Position numbers and translations under genes: made by a program
Notes under the pieces: generated by a model
What the model was told of the DNA's origin: nothing
What the model saw: only the letters and a program-made list of their open reading frames with translations
Databases searched by the model: none
DNA from: Parolsenella catena
Lineage (GTDB): Bacteria; Actinomycetota; Coriobacteriia; Coriobacteriales; Atopobiaceae
DNA length: 64,000 nucleotides
Direction: 5' to 3'
NCBI RefSeq assembly: GCF_003966955.1
Contig: NZ_AP019367.1
Coordinates: 1,732,692-1,796,691 of the forward strand
Part shown: in pieces, positions 8,147 through 17,463 of the stretch
Layout: every line of letters begins with the position of its first letter
How positions within the stretch are numbered: the stretch's first letter is position 1

Positions 8147-8899
8147 CTAGAAGTCGAACGCCTTGGCGATGTCGGCCTGGACGATGACGCTGGCGCGCGA
8201 GCTCACGGGGATGGGATCGCGGTTTACCACGACGAGCTCTTGGCCAAGGAAGTAGTCGATGAGGCCCGCGGCCGGGTAGACCACGAGACTCGTGCCACCC
8301 ACGATGAGCATGTCCGCCTCGCGAATCGCGAGAATGGCATCACTCACCACCTGGTTGTCGAGGCCCTCGCCGTACAGCACGACGTCGTGCTTGATGGGCC
8401 CGCCGCACTCGGGGCACACGGGCACGCCGTTGGCGTCCTCGTGCTCGCGTGCCATGATCCACTCGGCCGAGTAGACATGCCCGCAGCGCTGGCAGATGTT
8501 GCGATGCACCGAGCCGTGAAGCTCCAGCACGTTCTTGGAGCCAGCCGCCTGGTGCAGGCCGTCGATGTTCTGCGTCACCACAGCCGTAAGCTTGCCCGCA
8601 CGCTCCAGCTCGGCGAGCTTGAGGTGAGCCTGGTTTGGCTTGGCACCCAGCGCGATCATCTTCGTGCGGTAGAACTCATAGAACTCGGCAGTGTGCGTCT
8701 CGAAGAAGTCATGGGAGAGCATCGTCTCGGGCGGATAGGCGAACTTCTGGTGATAGAGGCCGTCTACGCTGCGGAAGTCCGGGATGCCGCTCGCCGTTGA
8801 GACGCCGGCGCCCCCAAAGAACACGATGCGGTTGTGACGTTCGACGCGGCGCGCAATCTCGGCAGCGGCCTCGGACGGGTCCGTGATGGTGATGGGCAT
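8147..8899 (-). CDS. cobB: Sir2-family NAD-dependent deacylase
   Basis: The 250-residue product has the sirtuin signature in order: GGAGVSTASGIPDFRS for NAD binding, TQNIDGLHQAAG, the catalytic His in LELHGS, a zinc site CQRC...CPECGG, and GTSLVVYPAAG. It removes acyl groups from protein lysines using NAD. I chose the ATG with GAGG upstream (spacing short); a TTG 36 bases further upstream is an alternative start adding 12 residues. It stands alone, divergent from the patatin gene. Confidence 0.92.
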   Translation of the reverse strand: MPITITDPSEAAAEIARRVERHNRIVFFGGAGVSTASGIPDFRSVDGLYHQKFAYPPETMLSHDFFETHTAEFYEFYRTKMIALGAKPNQAHLKLAELERAGKLTAVVTQNIDGLHQAAGSKNVLELHGSVHRNICQRCGHVYSAEWIMAREHEDANGVPVCPECGGPIKHDVVLYGEGLDNQVVSDAILAIREADMLIVGGTSLVVYPAAGLIDYFLGQELVVVNRDPIPVSSRASVIVQADIAKAFDF

Positions 8900-9018
8900 G
8901 ATGCCTCGATTCGTAGGTGGGAGCTTCTCGGGCAAAAGGATAGCCCTCGCCGAGCCGCGACGGCCCGAATCCCGCCGCGGCGCGTGCTACAGTCACTTCT
9001 CGAGAACAAGGAGGCCGC

Positions 9019-9909
9019 ATGACCACGCGCGAGACGAACATATCAGGCACGGCGCTCGTCCTCGAGGGCGGCGGCATGCGCGCGGCCCACACGGCCGGCA
9101 TCGTGGCCGCGCTCATCGAGCACGAGGTGTGGTTCCCCTACGTGTGCGGCCTGTCCGCAGGTGCCTCGAACACCGTGAACTACCTCGCACGAGACGCCGA
9201 GCGCACGCGCATGTGCTTCGTGGACATCGCGGGCGACAAGCGCTTTGGCGGCATCGGCTCGCTCGTGCGCCACGACGGGTTCTTCAACTCGCAGTGGCTC
9301 TACGACGAGGCAATCCAGGACGGGACGCTTCCCATCGACTGGGAGACGTTCCGCACCAACCCAACGCGGGCGCGCATACAGTCCTTCGAGCGCGACACGG
9401 GCCGCACCGTCACGTGGACAAACGAGGACATGACGTCTCCGCTCACGATGGCGCGCCTCGTCCGCGCCAGCTCCACGATGCCGTTCGTCATGAATCCCAT
9501 CGCGGTGGAAGGCCAGGTCATGCTTGACGGCGGCCTGGGCACGGGCGCGGGGATTCCGCTGCACCTGGCCGAGGAGGACGGCTACGAGCGCTTCTTCTTC
9601 ATCGGCACGAGGGAGGCGGGCTACAGAAAGTCGCCCATGGGCCGAGGAAAGCGCGGGCTCATGCGACGCCTCTGCGCCGGGCAGCCGCACGTGTTCGACG
9701 CCCTCGAGACACGAGTCGAGCGCTACAACGCCGCCCTCGACCACCTCGATGAGCTCGAGCGCGGGGGCCAGGCCCTTGTCGTGCGCCCCGAGACCATGCC
9801 CATCCACAACACGGAGACGAACGTGGGAAAGCTGCGCGCCGTCTTTGACCAGGGTCACGCGCTGGCCGAGCGCGAGATGGATCGTTGGCTAGAATGGCTC
9901 ACGGACTAG
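9019..9909 (+). CDS. Patatin-like phospholipase
   Basis: This 296-residue cytosolic protein has the patatin catalytic dyad: an oxyanion loop LEGGGMRAA, nucleophile Ser46 in GLSAG, and Asp170 in MLDGG. It resembles the bacterial YjjU/RssA-like group that hydrolyses acyl-ester lipids; the substrate cannot be read from sequence. An AAGGAGG sits 6 bases ahead of the ATG. There is no signal peptide. The next gene follows after 53 bases on the same strand. Confidence 0.88.
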   Translation: MTTRETNISGTALVLEGGGMRAAHTAGIVAALIEHEVWFPYVCGLSAGASNTVNYLARDAERTRMCFVDIAGDKRFGGIGSLVRHDGFFNSQWLYDEAIQDGTLPIDWETFRTNPTRARIQSFERDTGRTVTWTNEDMTSPLTMARLVRASSTMPFVMNPIAVEGQVMLDGGLGTGAGIPLHLAEEDGYERFFFIGTREAGYRKSPMGRGKRGLMRRLCAGQPHVFDALETRVERYNAALDHLDELERGGQALVVRPETMPIHNTETNVGKLRAVFDQGHALAEREMDRWLEWLTD

Positions 9910-9962
9910 CAGACGGTGACAGCTTGGCCCCGCCCCCAAGTGTTACCGACAGGGAGGAACCC

Positions 9963-10790
9963 ATGACCGAGAACCGAGAGCTTCGCCTCGCATCCTGGAA
10001 CGTCAACGGCCTGCGCGCCGTCATGAAGAAGGATCCGAGCTTCGTTGACGTCGTCGAGAGCATCGGCGCCGACGTCTTCGCCATCCAGGAGACGAAGCTC
10101 CAGGAGGGCCAGATCGAGCTCGACCTTCCCGGATACCACCAGACGTGGAGCTACGCCGAGCGCAAGGGATACTCGGGCACGGCGGTCTTCTCGCGCGAGG
10201 AGCCGCTACGCGTACTGCACGCGGACGCCATGCTCCCGATTGCCCACGAGGTGTTGGGCGCGGACGACGAGCAGCTCTTTGCCGTGGCCGCCACGGAGGG
10301 CCGCGTGTGCGCCCTTGAGTTCGACGCGTATTGGTTCGTCAACGTCTACACGCCCAACGCGCAGGGACAGCTCGCAAGGCTGGACACGCGCCTCGCATGG
10401 GACCACGTCTACCGTGAGTTTCTCGCGCGGCTTGCTGCCGAGAAGCCCGTTGTAACCTGCGGCGACTTCAACGTGGCGCACGAGGAGATCGACCTCAAGA
10501 ACCCAGGCCCCAACCGAGGCAACGCAGGCTTCTCGGACGAGGAGCGCGAGAGCTTCACGAAGTTGCTGGACGCCGGCTTCACCGACACGTTCCGCGCGCG
10601 CTTCCCCGAGCTCACGGGCGCGTACAGCTGGTGGAGCTACCGCTTCAACGCGCGCAAGAACAACGCGGGCTGGCGCATCGACTACTTCCTCGTGAGCAAC
10701 GACGTCGCCGGCCGCGTGACAGGCGCGTCGATCCTCTCCGAGGTCTACGGCAGCGACCACTGCCCCGTCGAGCTCACCATCGAGCTGTAG
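9963..10790 (+). CDS. xth: Exodeoxyribonuclease III / AP endonuclease
   Basis: The 275-residue enzyme cleaves at abasic sites in base-excision repair. The metal-binding and catalytic residues of the ExoIII family are present: SWNVNGLRA, IQETK (Glu43), YTPNAQ, GDFNVAH, YSWWSYR and SDHCPV. Length is typical. GGGAGG precedes the ATG. The gene ends 5 bases before a large palindrome that separates it from the convergent PHP gene. Confidence 0.95.
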   Translation: MTENRELRLASWNVNGLRAVMKKDPSFVDVVESIGADVFAIQETKLQEGQIELDLPGYHQTWSYAERKGYSGTAVFSREEPLRVLHADAMLPIAHEVLGADDEQLFAVAATEGRVCALEFDAYWFVNVYTPNAQGQLARLDTRLAWDHVYREFLARLAAEKPVVTCGDFNVAHEEIDLKNPGPNRGNAGFSDEERESFTKLLDAGFTDTFRARFPELTGAYSWWSYRFNARKNNAGWRIDYFLVSNDVAGRVTGASILSEVYGSDHCPVELTIEL

Positions 10791-10800
10791 CGGAACCAAA

Positions 10801-10860
10801 GGGGACGGGTTCGTTTGGTCCGGGGGGGTATGACCTGCGGGACCAGATGAACCCGTCCCC
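10801..10860. repeat. Intergenic palindrome, family B, copy 1
   Basis: Arms at 10801-10821 and 10840-10860 match except at two positions that would form G-U pairs. They are built on GGGGACGGGTTCGTTTGGT, the sequence found again at 21876-21939. It sits exactly between the convergent xth and PHP genes and could terminate both. Confidence 0.85.
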
Positions 10861-10868
10861 TCCGGTGC

Positions 10869-11663
10869 CTAGTGGATATTGGCGGCGTCCATGGCGTTGA
10901 GGAACGTCTCGGCACTCGTCGTGGCGATGAGCTCCTGGGGGAAGTGGATCTCCTCAAGCATGGCGAGGGCGTGGGCGAACCTGCCAATCCCCATGCAGAT
11001 GTGGGCGTCCGTGTTCACGGCAATCTTGCAGCCGAGCTCGGCGCAGGCCTGGGCAATCTCGCGGCAGGCAGCGTCGACGGCGGGCCTCTTGAACTCGAGG
11101 CTGTGGTCGTTGATCTCAATGAGCTTGTTCAGGCGGGCTGCCTCGCCCACGACCTCGCGCACGTCGAACGGCACGGCCGAGCGACCGGTGTGCGCCAGCA
11201 TGAGCACCTTGGACTCGTGCAGCGCGTTCACGTACATCTGCGTCGTCTGGGCAAGCGAGGCGCCGCGCGAGAATGACCTGTCATGGACGCTGGCGATGAC
11301 GTACTCGCAGCCCTTGAAGACACGGTCCTTGAGAATCTCAGGCTTATCAAGCGGGCAGCCGTTTATCTCGATGTCCACGGGGATGTCCCAACCAAACAGG
11401 TGGCCGTCCAGGTCCACGATGTCGGCCTCGCAGCCGTGCATGAGGCGCACGCCCTCCCACTCGCACGGCCAGCAGGCGTAGTTGTAGAAGAACTGGAAGT
11501 TGCGCATGTGCTGCTCGGGGTAGAGCATGGGGCTGTAGTGGTCCGTCGAGGCAAGGAGCTCGAGGCCCGCGTCGCGAGCAGCAAGGACGTTCTCGCGAAT
11601 CGTGGAGTAGGAGTGGCGCGAGTAGAGCGTGTGGGTGTGGGTGTCGCACAGGTTCTTGAGCAT
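10869..11663 (-). CDS. PHP-domain metal-dependent hydrolase
   Basis: The 264-residue protein carries the PHP metal-binding motifs: DTHTHTLYS, STDHYSP, the His of ASVHDRS, AHTGR, EINDHS and NTDAHI. This pattern fits the YcdX-like phosphoesterase branch, which is trinuclear-metal dependent, rather than the polymerase-linked or histidinol-phosphatase branches, though the latter cannot be excluded. The substrate is unknown. CGGAGG lies 7 bases before the ATG. The aminotransferase gene is upstream on the same strand after 67 bases. Confidence 0.82.
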   Translation of the reverse strand: MLKNLCDTHTHTLYSRHSYSTIRENVLAARDAGLELLASTDHYSPMLYPEQHMRNFQFFYNYACWPCEWEGVRLMHGCEADIVDLDGHLFGWDIPVDIEINGCPLDKPEILKDRVFKGCEYVIASVHDRSFSRGASLAQTTQMYVNALHESKVLMLAHTGRSAVPFDVREVVGEAARLNKLIEINDHSLEFKRPAVDAACREIAQACAELGCKIAVNTDAHICMGIGRFAHALAMLEEIHFPQELIATTSAETFLNAMDAANIH

Positions 11664-11730
11664 GGGTGACCTCCGCGGGCGCATGGCAGCGCCCATAGAA
11701 AGGGCCGGGCGCAAGCGTCCGGCCCCGTGA

Positions 11731-12927
11731 CTACTTGTACTCGGCCGCGAGCGCCTGCCACGCGGGCATGGAGTTCACGATGGTCTCGTAGCTCACGCAG
11801 TAGCCCACGCGCACCCAGCCCGGGCAGCCGAAGGAGTCTGAGGGAACGGGCAGGAGCTCGTGAGCCTTCGCACGCTCGAAGAAGGCGCTGGCATCGAGCT
11901 CAAGCGCCTTGACCCACAGGTAGAAGGCACCGGCAGGCTCGATGTACTCGTAGCCGGCCTCGGCCAGACCACGCGTGAGGGCCTCGCGGTTGCGCGCGTA
12001 GGCGTCGACGTCACTGGGAACGTCCACGCAGTCGATGAGCACGCGCTGGAAGATGGCAGGAGCACAGACGAAACCCAACGTGCGGCCGGCGCCGGCAACC
12101 GTCGGGACGAGGCGGTCGTGCTCGGGGTTCGTAGGCGGCACGAGCACCCAGCCGATGCGCTCACCGGGAAGCGACAGGCTCTTAGAGTAGCTGTAACAGA
12201 CGATGGTGCGCTCGTAGATGGCGGGCACCCAGGGAACCTCGGCACCGTAGGTGATCTCGCGATACGGCTCGTCGGAGATGAGGTAGATGGGATGACCCGT
12301 CTCCTGACCGCGACGCTCGAGCGCGGCAGCGAGCTTCTCGAGGGTCTCGCGCGTGTAGACGGTGCCCACGGGGTTGTTGGGCGAGTCGATGATGACGGCG
12401 GCGGTGCGCTCGGTGACGGCGGCGGCAACGGCGTCGGCATCGATCTGGAATGTGGAGGCGTCGGCCATGACCTCGACGCAGGTGCAACCGCACGTCTCGA
12501 TCCAGACGCGATACTCAGGGAAGTACGGGGCGATGACGATGACCTCGTCACCCGGGTTGGTCACCGCATGGAGCGTGATGGTGAGCGAGGCGGCGGCGCC
12601 GCAGGTGATGTAGAGGTCATCGGCGTCCGCCACGGGTCGCTCGCCCATCTCGGCAGAGAATCGACGCGAGAGCGAGGCGGCGACGGCCTCTCGGCAGGCG
12701 GGCAGGCCGTTGGCGGGAGTGTAGCCGTGAACCTGCGCGGGCGGGAGCTCGGCAGATGCCTTGAGAGATGCCGCGACCTCGGCGGGAGCGGGAACGCTCG
12801 GATTACCCAGGCTGAAGTCAAAGACGTTCTCGGCACCGATCTGCGCCTTGCGGGCAGCACCGTACGCGGCAATCTCGCGGATCGAGCTCTTGGAGGCCCC
12901 GTAGCCGTACATCGTTTCGTTGATCAT
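11731..12927 (-). CDS. Class I/II PLP-dependent aminotransferase
   Basis: The 398-residue enzyme matches the aspartate-aminotransferase fold type I: SLGNPSVPAP, the GYTPANG substrate segment, SPNNPVGTVY, SDEPYREITY, and the PLP lysine (Lys249) in SYSKSLSLPGERIGW. It likely transfers amino groups between an amino acid and a 2-oxo acid; Asp, Ala or aromatic specificity cannot be told. The ATG has AAGGGGG upstream. It lies 54 bases downstream of ftsH on the same strand. Confidence 0.9.
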   Translation of the reverse strand: MINETMYGYGASKSSIREIAAYGAARKAQIGAENVFDFSLGNPSVPAPAEVAASLKASAELPPAQVHGYTPANGLPACREAVAASLSRRFSAEMGERPVADADDLYITCGAAASLTITLHAVTNPGDEVIVIAPYFPEYRVWIETCGCTCVEVMADASTFQIDADAVAAAVTERTAAVIIDSPNNPVGTVYTRETLEKLAAALERRGQETGHPIYLISDEPYREITYGAEVPWVPAIYERTIVCYSYSKSLSLPGERIGWVLVPPTNPEHDRLVPTVAGAGRTLGFVCAPAIFQRVLIDCVDVPSDVDAYARNREALTRGLAEAGYEYIEPAGAFYLWVKALELDASAFFERAKAHELLPVPSDSFGCPGWVRVGYCVSYETIVNSMPAWQALAAEYK

Positions 12928-12981
12928 TGCATCCCCCTTGCTTATGGAACAACGGCCGCCCGAGGGCAGCCGTTGTCGTCG

Positions 12982-15048
12982 TCACTCGCTTGTCTCGGTC
13001 TTGCTCGAGTCATCGGGCGCGGCGCTCTCGCCCGCCTCCTCGGCGGCGACGGCGGCGCGCGCGGCCTCTGCGGCCTCCGCGGCAGCATCCTCGTCGAGCT
13101 CACCGGGCTTGGCCGCCGGAGCCTCAGCCTGTGCGGCCTCCGGGTGCGCGGCCACGTACTCGTCCCACTCGTCATCGAGCAGGGCGTTCACGACGTCGCC
13201 CTCGACCGTCTCGCGCTCGAGGAGCACCTTTGCCATCGTGTCCATCTGGTCACGGCGGGCCTCGAGCACCTCGCGGGCGCGGTTGTGGGCCTCGCGCATG
13301 ATGCGCTCCACCTCGTCGTCGATGCGCTTGGCGGTCTCTGCCGAGTAGTCCTGGTGATCCGCGTAGTCACGGCCGAGGAACACCTCGTGCTGGGCCTCGC
13401 CGAACACCTGCGTGCCCAGCGCCTCGCTCATGCCCAGGCGCGTGACCATCTGGCGGGCGATCTTGGTGGCGCGCTCGAGGTCGTTGCTCGCACCGGTGGT
13501 GATGTCGTCGCAGAAGAGCTCCTCGGCCGTACGGCCGCCCAGCAGAACGGCGATCTGGTCGAGCATGCCGTCTCGCGTGTTGAGGAAGTGGTCCTCCTCG
13601 GGGAGCTGCAGGGTGTAACCGAGCGCCTGGCCGCGCGCAATGATCGAGATCTTGTGCACCGGGTCGGAGTTCTCGAGGATGTGGCCAACGAGGGCGTGAC
13701 CGCTCTCGTGATAGGCGATTGTCTTGCGCTCGCTCTCCGTCATGACGCGACTCTTGCGCTCGGGGCCGGCGATGACGCGCTCCATGGCCTCCTCGACCTC
13801 GTCCATCGTGATCTTGGACTTGTGGCGGCGCGCGGCGAGCAGTGCGCTCTCGTTCATGAGGTTCATGAGGTCCGCGCCCGTGAAGCCCGGCGTGAGCTTG
13901 GCCAGGCGGCCGAAGTCGACATCGCCGGCAAGCGGCTTGCCCTCGGAGTGAACGCGGATGATCTGCTCGCGACCAGAGAGGTCGGGGCGGTCCACGGTGA
14001 CCTGACGGTCAAAGCGGCCCGGGCGCAGCAGCGCCGGGTCAAGGATGTCGGGGCGGTTCGTCGCGGCGATGAGGATGACGGCGTCGTTTGCCTCGAAGCC
14101 GTCCATCTCGACAAGCAGCTGGTTGAGCGTCTGCTCGCGCTCATCGTGGCCACCGCCAAGACCCGCGCCGCGCTGACGGCCCACGGCGTCAATCTCGTCG
14201 ATGAAGATGATCGAGGGGCTGGCGGCCTTGGCCTGCTTGAACAGGTCGCGCACGCGGCTTGCGCCCACGCCCACGAACATCTCCACAAAGTCAGAGCCGG
14301 AGATGGAGAAGAACGGCACGCCCGCCTCGCCGGCGACGGCCTTGGCAAGCAGCGTCTTGCCCGTGCCCGGAGGGCCCACGAGCAGCACGCCGCGCGGAAT
14401 CTTGGCGCCCATCTTGTGGAAGCGCTCGGGCTCGGCGAGGAAGTCGCGGATCTCCTTGAGCTCCTCAACGGCCTCGTCAACACCGGCGACGTCAGAGAAC
14501 TTCACCTTGGGGCGGGTCTCCTCGGTGGTCTTGGCCTTCGTCTTGCCAAAGCCCATGGCGCCGCCGCCCTGGCCCTGCATGCCTCGCATGAAGTAGATGA
14601 ACACGCCGACCATGAGCAGCGTGGGCAGCACGGAGAACACCAGCGTGTCGAGCCACTCGTCGCTCGAGGTGTCCACCGTGTACCTCACCTCGGGGTGGCT
14701 CTCCATGAGCTCGGCGAGGTTGTCGGTGCCGGCATAGGTGCTCTTGAACGAGACGAGCTTGTCGTCATTGCCCTTGTCGGAGTCATCGGTCCAGTACGTG
14801 CCGGTAAGCTCCCCGGAGGAGACGCGATACGTGAGCGTGGAGACGCGGTTGTCCTGCACCGCGGCCACGACGTCGCTCGTGGGGATCGAGTCTGTCCCAG
14901 AGACGCCGAACATCGACGGCACCATGGAGTACACGAGGTAGGCCACGAGCGCGATGGCGATGATGAGCGAGATGGCGCTCGTGCGCGGCGGGTTGGGGCC
15001 GCGCTGCGGGCCGCCAGGCTGGTTGTTGTTCTCGTCGTTGCTGCTCAT
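12982..15048 (-). CDS. ftsH: ATP-dependent zinc metalloprotease FtsH
   Basis: The 688-residue membrane protease has the full layout: first membrane helix at 25-45, an extracytoplasmic domain, second helix at about 132-154, the AAA+ module with GPPGTGKT (225-232), IIFIDEID and the SRH region [20 protein letters not shown] in pieces, and the zinc site HESGH (447-451) with the third ligand in the DLERAT segment. It degrades misfolded membrane proteins and selected cytosolic ones. The last 60 residues are an Ala/Glu-rich disordered tail. It starts 3 bases after the hpt stop, so the two are co-transcribed. Confidence 0.98.
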   Translation of the reverse strand: MSSNDENNNQPGGPQRGPNPPRTSAISLIIAIALVAYLVYSMVPSMFGVSGTDSIPTSDVVAAVQDNRVSTLTYRVSSGELTGTYWTDDSDKGNDDKLVSFKSTYAGTDNLAELMESHPEVRYTVDTSSDEWLDTLVFSVLPTLLMVGVFIYFMRGMQGQGGGAMGFGKTKAKTTEETRPKVKFSDVAGVDEAVEELKEIRDFLAEPERFHKMGAKIPRGVLLVGPPGTGKTLLAKAVAGEAGVPFFSISGSDFVEMFVGVGASRVRDLFKQAKAASPSIIFIDEIDAVGRQRGAGLGGGHDEREQTLNQLLVEMDGFEANDAVILIAATNRPDILDPALLRPGRFDRQVTVDRPDLSGREQIIRVHSEGKPLAGDVDFGRLAKLTPGFTGADLMNLMNESALLAARRHKSKITMDEVEEAMERVIAGPERKSRVMTESERKTIAYHESGHALVGHILENSDPVHKISIIARGQALGYTLQLPEEDHFLNTRDGMLDQIAVLLGGRTAEELFCDDITTGASNDLERATKIARQMVTRLGMSEALGTQVFGEAQHEVFLGRDYADHQDYSAETAKRIDDEVERIMREAHNRAREVLEARRDQMDTMAKVLLERETVEGDVVNALLDDEWDEYVAAHPEAAQAEAPAAKPGELDEDAAAEAAEAARAAVAAEEAGESAAPDDSSKTETSE

Positions 15049-15051
15049 ATG

Positions 15052-15603
15052 CTACTTTCCGTAGACCTCCGGCTTGAGGATTCCGATGTAGGGCAGGTTG
15101 CGGTAGCGCTCGGCAAAGTCCAGGCCATAGCCCACGATGAACTCGTCGGGCACGTGGGCGCCCACGTAGCGCGGGGTCACGGCCGTCTCCTGGCCCGGGA
15201 CGTCCTTCACGAGGAAGGCGGCGATCTCCAGGGAGGCCGGGCGGCGCGAGCGCAGGTTCTTCATGAGGTACTTGAGCGTGAGGCCCGAGTCGAGGATGTC
15301 CTCGATGATCAGGACGTCGCGACCCTCGATCTTGGTGTCGAGGTCCTTGACGATGCGCACGACGCCCGAGGAGACGGCGCCGTCGCCATAGCTCGAGACG
15401 GCCATGAAGTCGATGCCGAGCGGGCAGTCGATGGCGCGCATCACGTCTCCCATGAAGACGACGGCACCGCGAAGAACCGCGATGAGCAGCGGGTTCTTGC
15501 CGGCATAGTCCTTCGTGATCTCTGCGCCCATACGCGCGACGATGCCCTTGATGTCCTCCTCGGACAGGATGACCTTGCTGACGTCCGGATGAATCTGCTC
15601 CAT
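15052..15603 (-). CDS. hpt: Hypoxanthine phosphoribosyltransferase
   Basis: The 183-residue enzyme salvages hypoxanthine or guanine with PRPP. The PRPP-binding loop VLIIEDILDSGLTL, the early LLIAVLRGAVVFMGD segment, the flexible-loop SSYGDGAVSSG and the base-binding DEFIVGYGLD near the C-terminus are all present. The ATG with AGAGGAT upstream gives normal length. The order tilS-hpt-ftsH on one strand is widely conserved in bacteria. Confidence 0.95.
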   Translation of the reverse strand: MEQIHPDVSKVILSEEDIKGIVARMGAEITKDYAGKNPLLIAVLRGAVVFMGDVMRAIDCPLGIDFMAVSSYGDGAVSSGVVRIVKDLDTKIEGRDVLIIEDILDSGLTLKYLMKNLRSRRPASLEIAAFLVKDVPGQETAVTPRYVGAHVPDEFIVGYGLDFAERYRNLPYIGILKPEVYGK

Positions 15604-15725
15604 GGCGCGATCCTCTTTCCCTTCTGGGGCGCAAGCCCCGTGACCACCGGCGCCGCTCGTCAGGCACACTCAGTGGAAATTAGATTCTAGCAACCCTTCC
15701 GGACGCATACCGGCAAGGGAGCGAG

Positions 15726-15760
15726 AAATGAGACAAGGGGACTGTCCCCTTGTCTCATTT
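15726..15760. repeat. Intergenic palindrome, family A, copy 2
   Basis: A perfect 35-base palindrome with 17-base arms around one central base, containing AATGAGACAAGGGGAC. It overlaps the last bases and stop codon (TGA) of tilS, so the element supplies the tilS stop. It may form a terminator on the minus strand (arm followed by TTTCTCG). Confidence 0.9.
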
Positions 15761-17314
15761 TGGCCTCCAGGCGAGCTCGAGGAGCACGCGCGAGGCGTCG
15801 GTGACGCGGGCGCGCTCGTCGGCGCGCAGGGGAGCCACCCACAGCACGGGACCCGAGACGCCCGCACGCACGACGGGCACGGCGGCGCGCTCGCTTGCGG
15901 GAACCTTGGCATCGATGAGCAGGTCCGAGAGCTTCTTTGACTGGCCGTGCATCCCAAGCGGGCAGAGGACCTCCCCCACCTCGGGTCCGGAGACCCACAG
16001 CCTGCCGCCCAGCTGGCCGATGCCGCAGGCGGCGGCGTCGAGCAGCACGGACAGGCCGTCCCACTCGCGGGCGTGGGCACGGGCAAGCGACTCGGGGGCG
16101 CTTCCCGCCGACACCTCGCGCAGGCGCGCCGTGAGCGTGCCCGCGCCAAGCGAAAGCAGCCCCGCCGCACCCGGGGCCACGAGCGACGCGCTCGCACCGG
16201 CTGGCCCGGGAAGCCGGGGAACCTCGAGCCAGCCGCTCGTGTCCGCATGCCCCTGGGCCTCGCGCGAGCGAACGAACAGCGCGCCGTACGTGACGCGGGC
16301 GTCCGCCCCGGCGGGAAGGCTCACGGACCCTTCACCAGCAGCGACAACCTCCAGGATGCGCGCCACGTGGCGGGCGTCGAGGCGACACTGCGGGCAGGCG
16401 TCGAGAACGGCCATGCGCACGACGCGCCGGGCGATGGCGACGTCGGCGGCGGCGAGGCGAGCGGCATCGAGCGCCACGAGGCCCTGGCCGTGCCGCCTCT
16501 CGAGGGCGCGATAGGCGCGCGAGGCCACCTGCGTGAGGTAGGCGTCCTCGTCCGAGAGGATGTCGCACGTGGCCGCCATGCTCTCGAAGAGCCGCGGGTT
16601 GCGCTGCCTGGCGAGCGAAACGATCTCGTGACGCACGAAGTTGCGCAGATAGCGGGTGTCGGCGTTCGTCGCGTCCTCGCGCCAGACGATGCCGCGCATG
16701 CGCAAAAGATCGCAGAGCTGCTCGTGGGTGCGCCCGAGAAGCGGGCGAACGATGCGGTTGCGGCGCCGCGGGATGGAGGAGAGGCCCTGCGCGCCAGAGC
16801 CCTTTATCGCATGCATGAAGAACGTCTCGGCACGGTCATTCGCCGTGTGCGCCGTGAGAATGCGAGCGCTCGAGCGCGGCAGGCCGGCGGCCGCGCACAG
16901 CTCGTTGGCGAGCTGGTTCGCCGCGGCGTAGCGCACCTCGCGGGCCACATTCTCGACGTTCGTGTCACCTAGCTGGGCGGAGGCGGCAAGCTTGGCCACG
17001 TCGACGCGCCGAACGGTCGCGGGAATGCCGTACCGTGCCGCCAGGCCACGGACGAACTCCTCGTCCTCATCGGCATCGATGCCCCTGAGCTGGTGGTTCA
17101 CGTGCAGGACGTGCAGGCGCTCGCGGGCAATGACGGCCTCGCCTCGGCCGTCGACGATGTCGAGCGCGGCGGTGGCGGCCAGCACGAGCAGGGCCGTGGA
17201 GTCTGCCCCGCCCGAGACCATGAGCACGACGGGGCCCCGCGACTCCGGCCCCGGGCGGCCGCTGGGTCGCTCGAAGGACTGACCGTGCGCATATCTGCTG
17301 CTGACGCTTGGCAA
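15755..17314 (-). CDS. tilS: tRNA(Ile)-lysidine synthase
   Basis: TilS modifies the wobble cytidine of the CAU-anticodon isoleucine tRNA. The PP-loop SGGADSTAL, the HVNHQLRG segment, AHTANDRAETFFM, and GIVWREDATN with RNFVRHEI identify it. The 519 residues include the C-terminal domain, somewhat degenerate but with the expected LCPLGMHGQSKKLSDLLIDAKVP (in parts). The start is a TTG with GGGGTGAG upstream; no ATG fits before the PP-loop. Its stop lies inside a repeated palindrome. The upstream gene is divergent. Confidence 0.9.
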   Translation of the reverse strand: MPSVSSRYAHGQSFERPSGRPGPESRGPVVLMVSGGADSTALLVLAATAALDIVDGRGEAVIARERLHVLHVNHQLRGIDADEDEEFVRGLAARYGIPATVRRVDVAKLAASAQLGDTNVENVAREVRYAAANQLANELCAAAGLPRSSARILTAHTANDRAETFFMHAIKGSGAQGLSSIPRRRNRIVRPLLGRTHEQLCDLLRMRGIVWREDATNADTRYLRNFVRHEIVSLARQRNPRLFESMAATCDILSDEDAYLTQVASRAYRALERRHGQGLVALDAARLAAADVAIARRVVRMAVLDACPQCRLDARHVARILEVVAAGEGSVSLPAGADARVTYGALFVRSREAQGHADTSGWLEVPRLPGPAGASASLVAPGAAGLLSLGAGTLTARLREVSAGSAPESLARAHAREWDGLSVLLDAAACGIGQLGGRLWVSGPEVGEVLCPLGMHGQSKKLSDLLIDAKVPASERAAVPVVRAGVSGPVLWVAPLRADERARVTDASRVLLELAWRPK

Positions 17315-17463
17315 GCGCGCTCACCCCATCCGTTGGGCCCGGCGATGTCCGCGCGGGCTATCCTGTTAGGTTGTCTAGTTTACGACCGCTTGGGGGCGCT
17401 CGCGCACGTCCCCGCAATCCGGTGCGAGGACCAGCCGCGCACCGCATGAGAGGGAGCCGCCCC

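Noticed and set aside
11860..15690. 1276-codon open frame on the plus strand
   Set aside because: It is antisense to the aminotransferase, ftsH and hpt, which have clear motifs; its translation is low-complexity Arg/Leu/Val/His typical of the reverse frame of high-GC genes.
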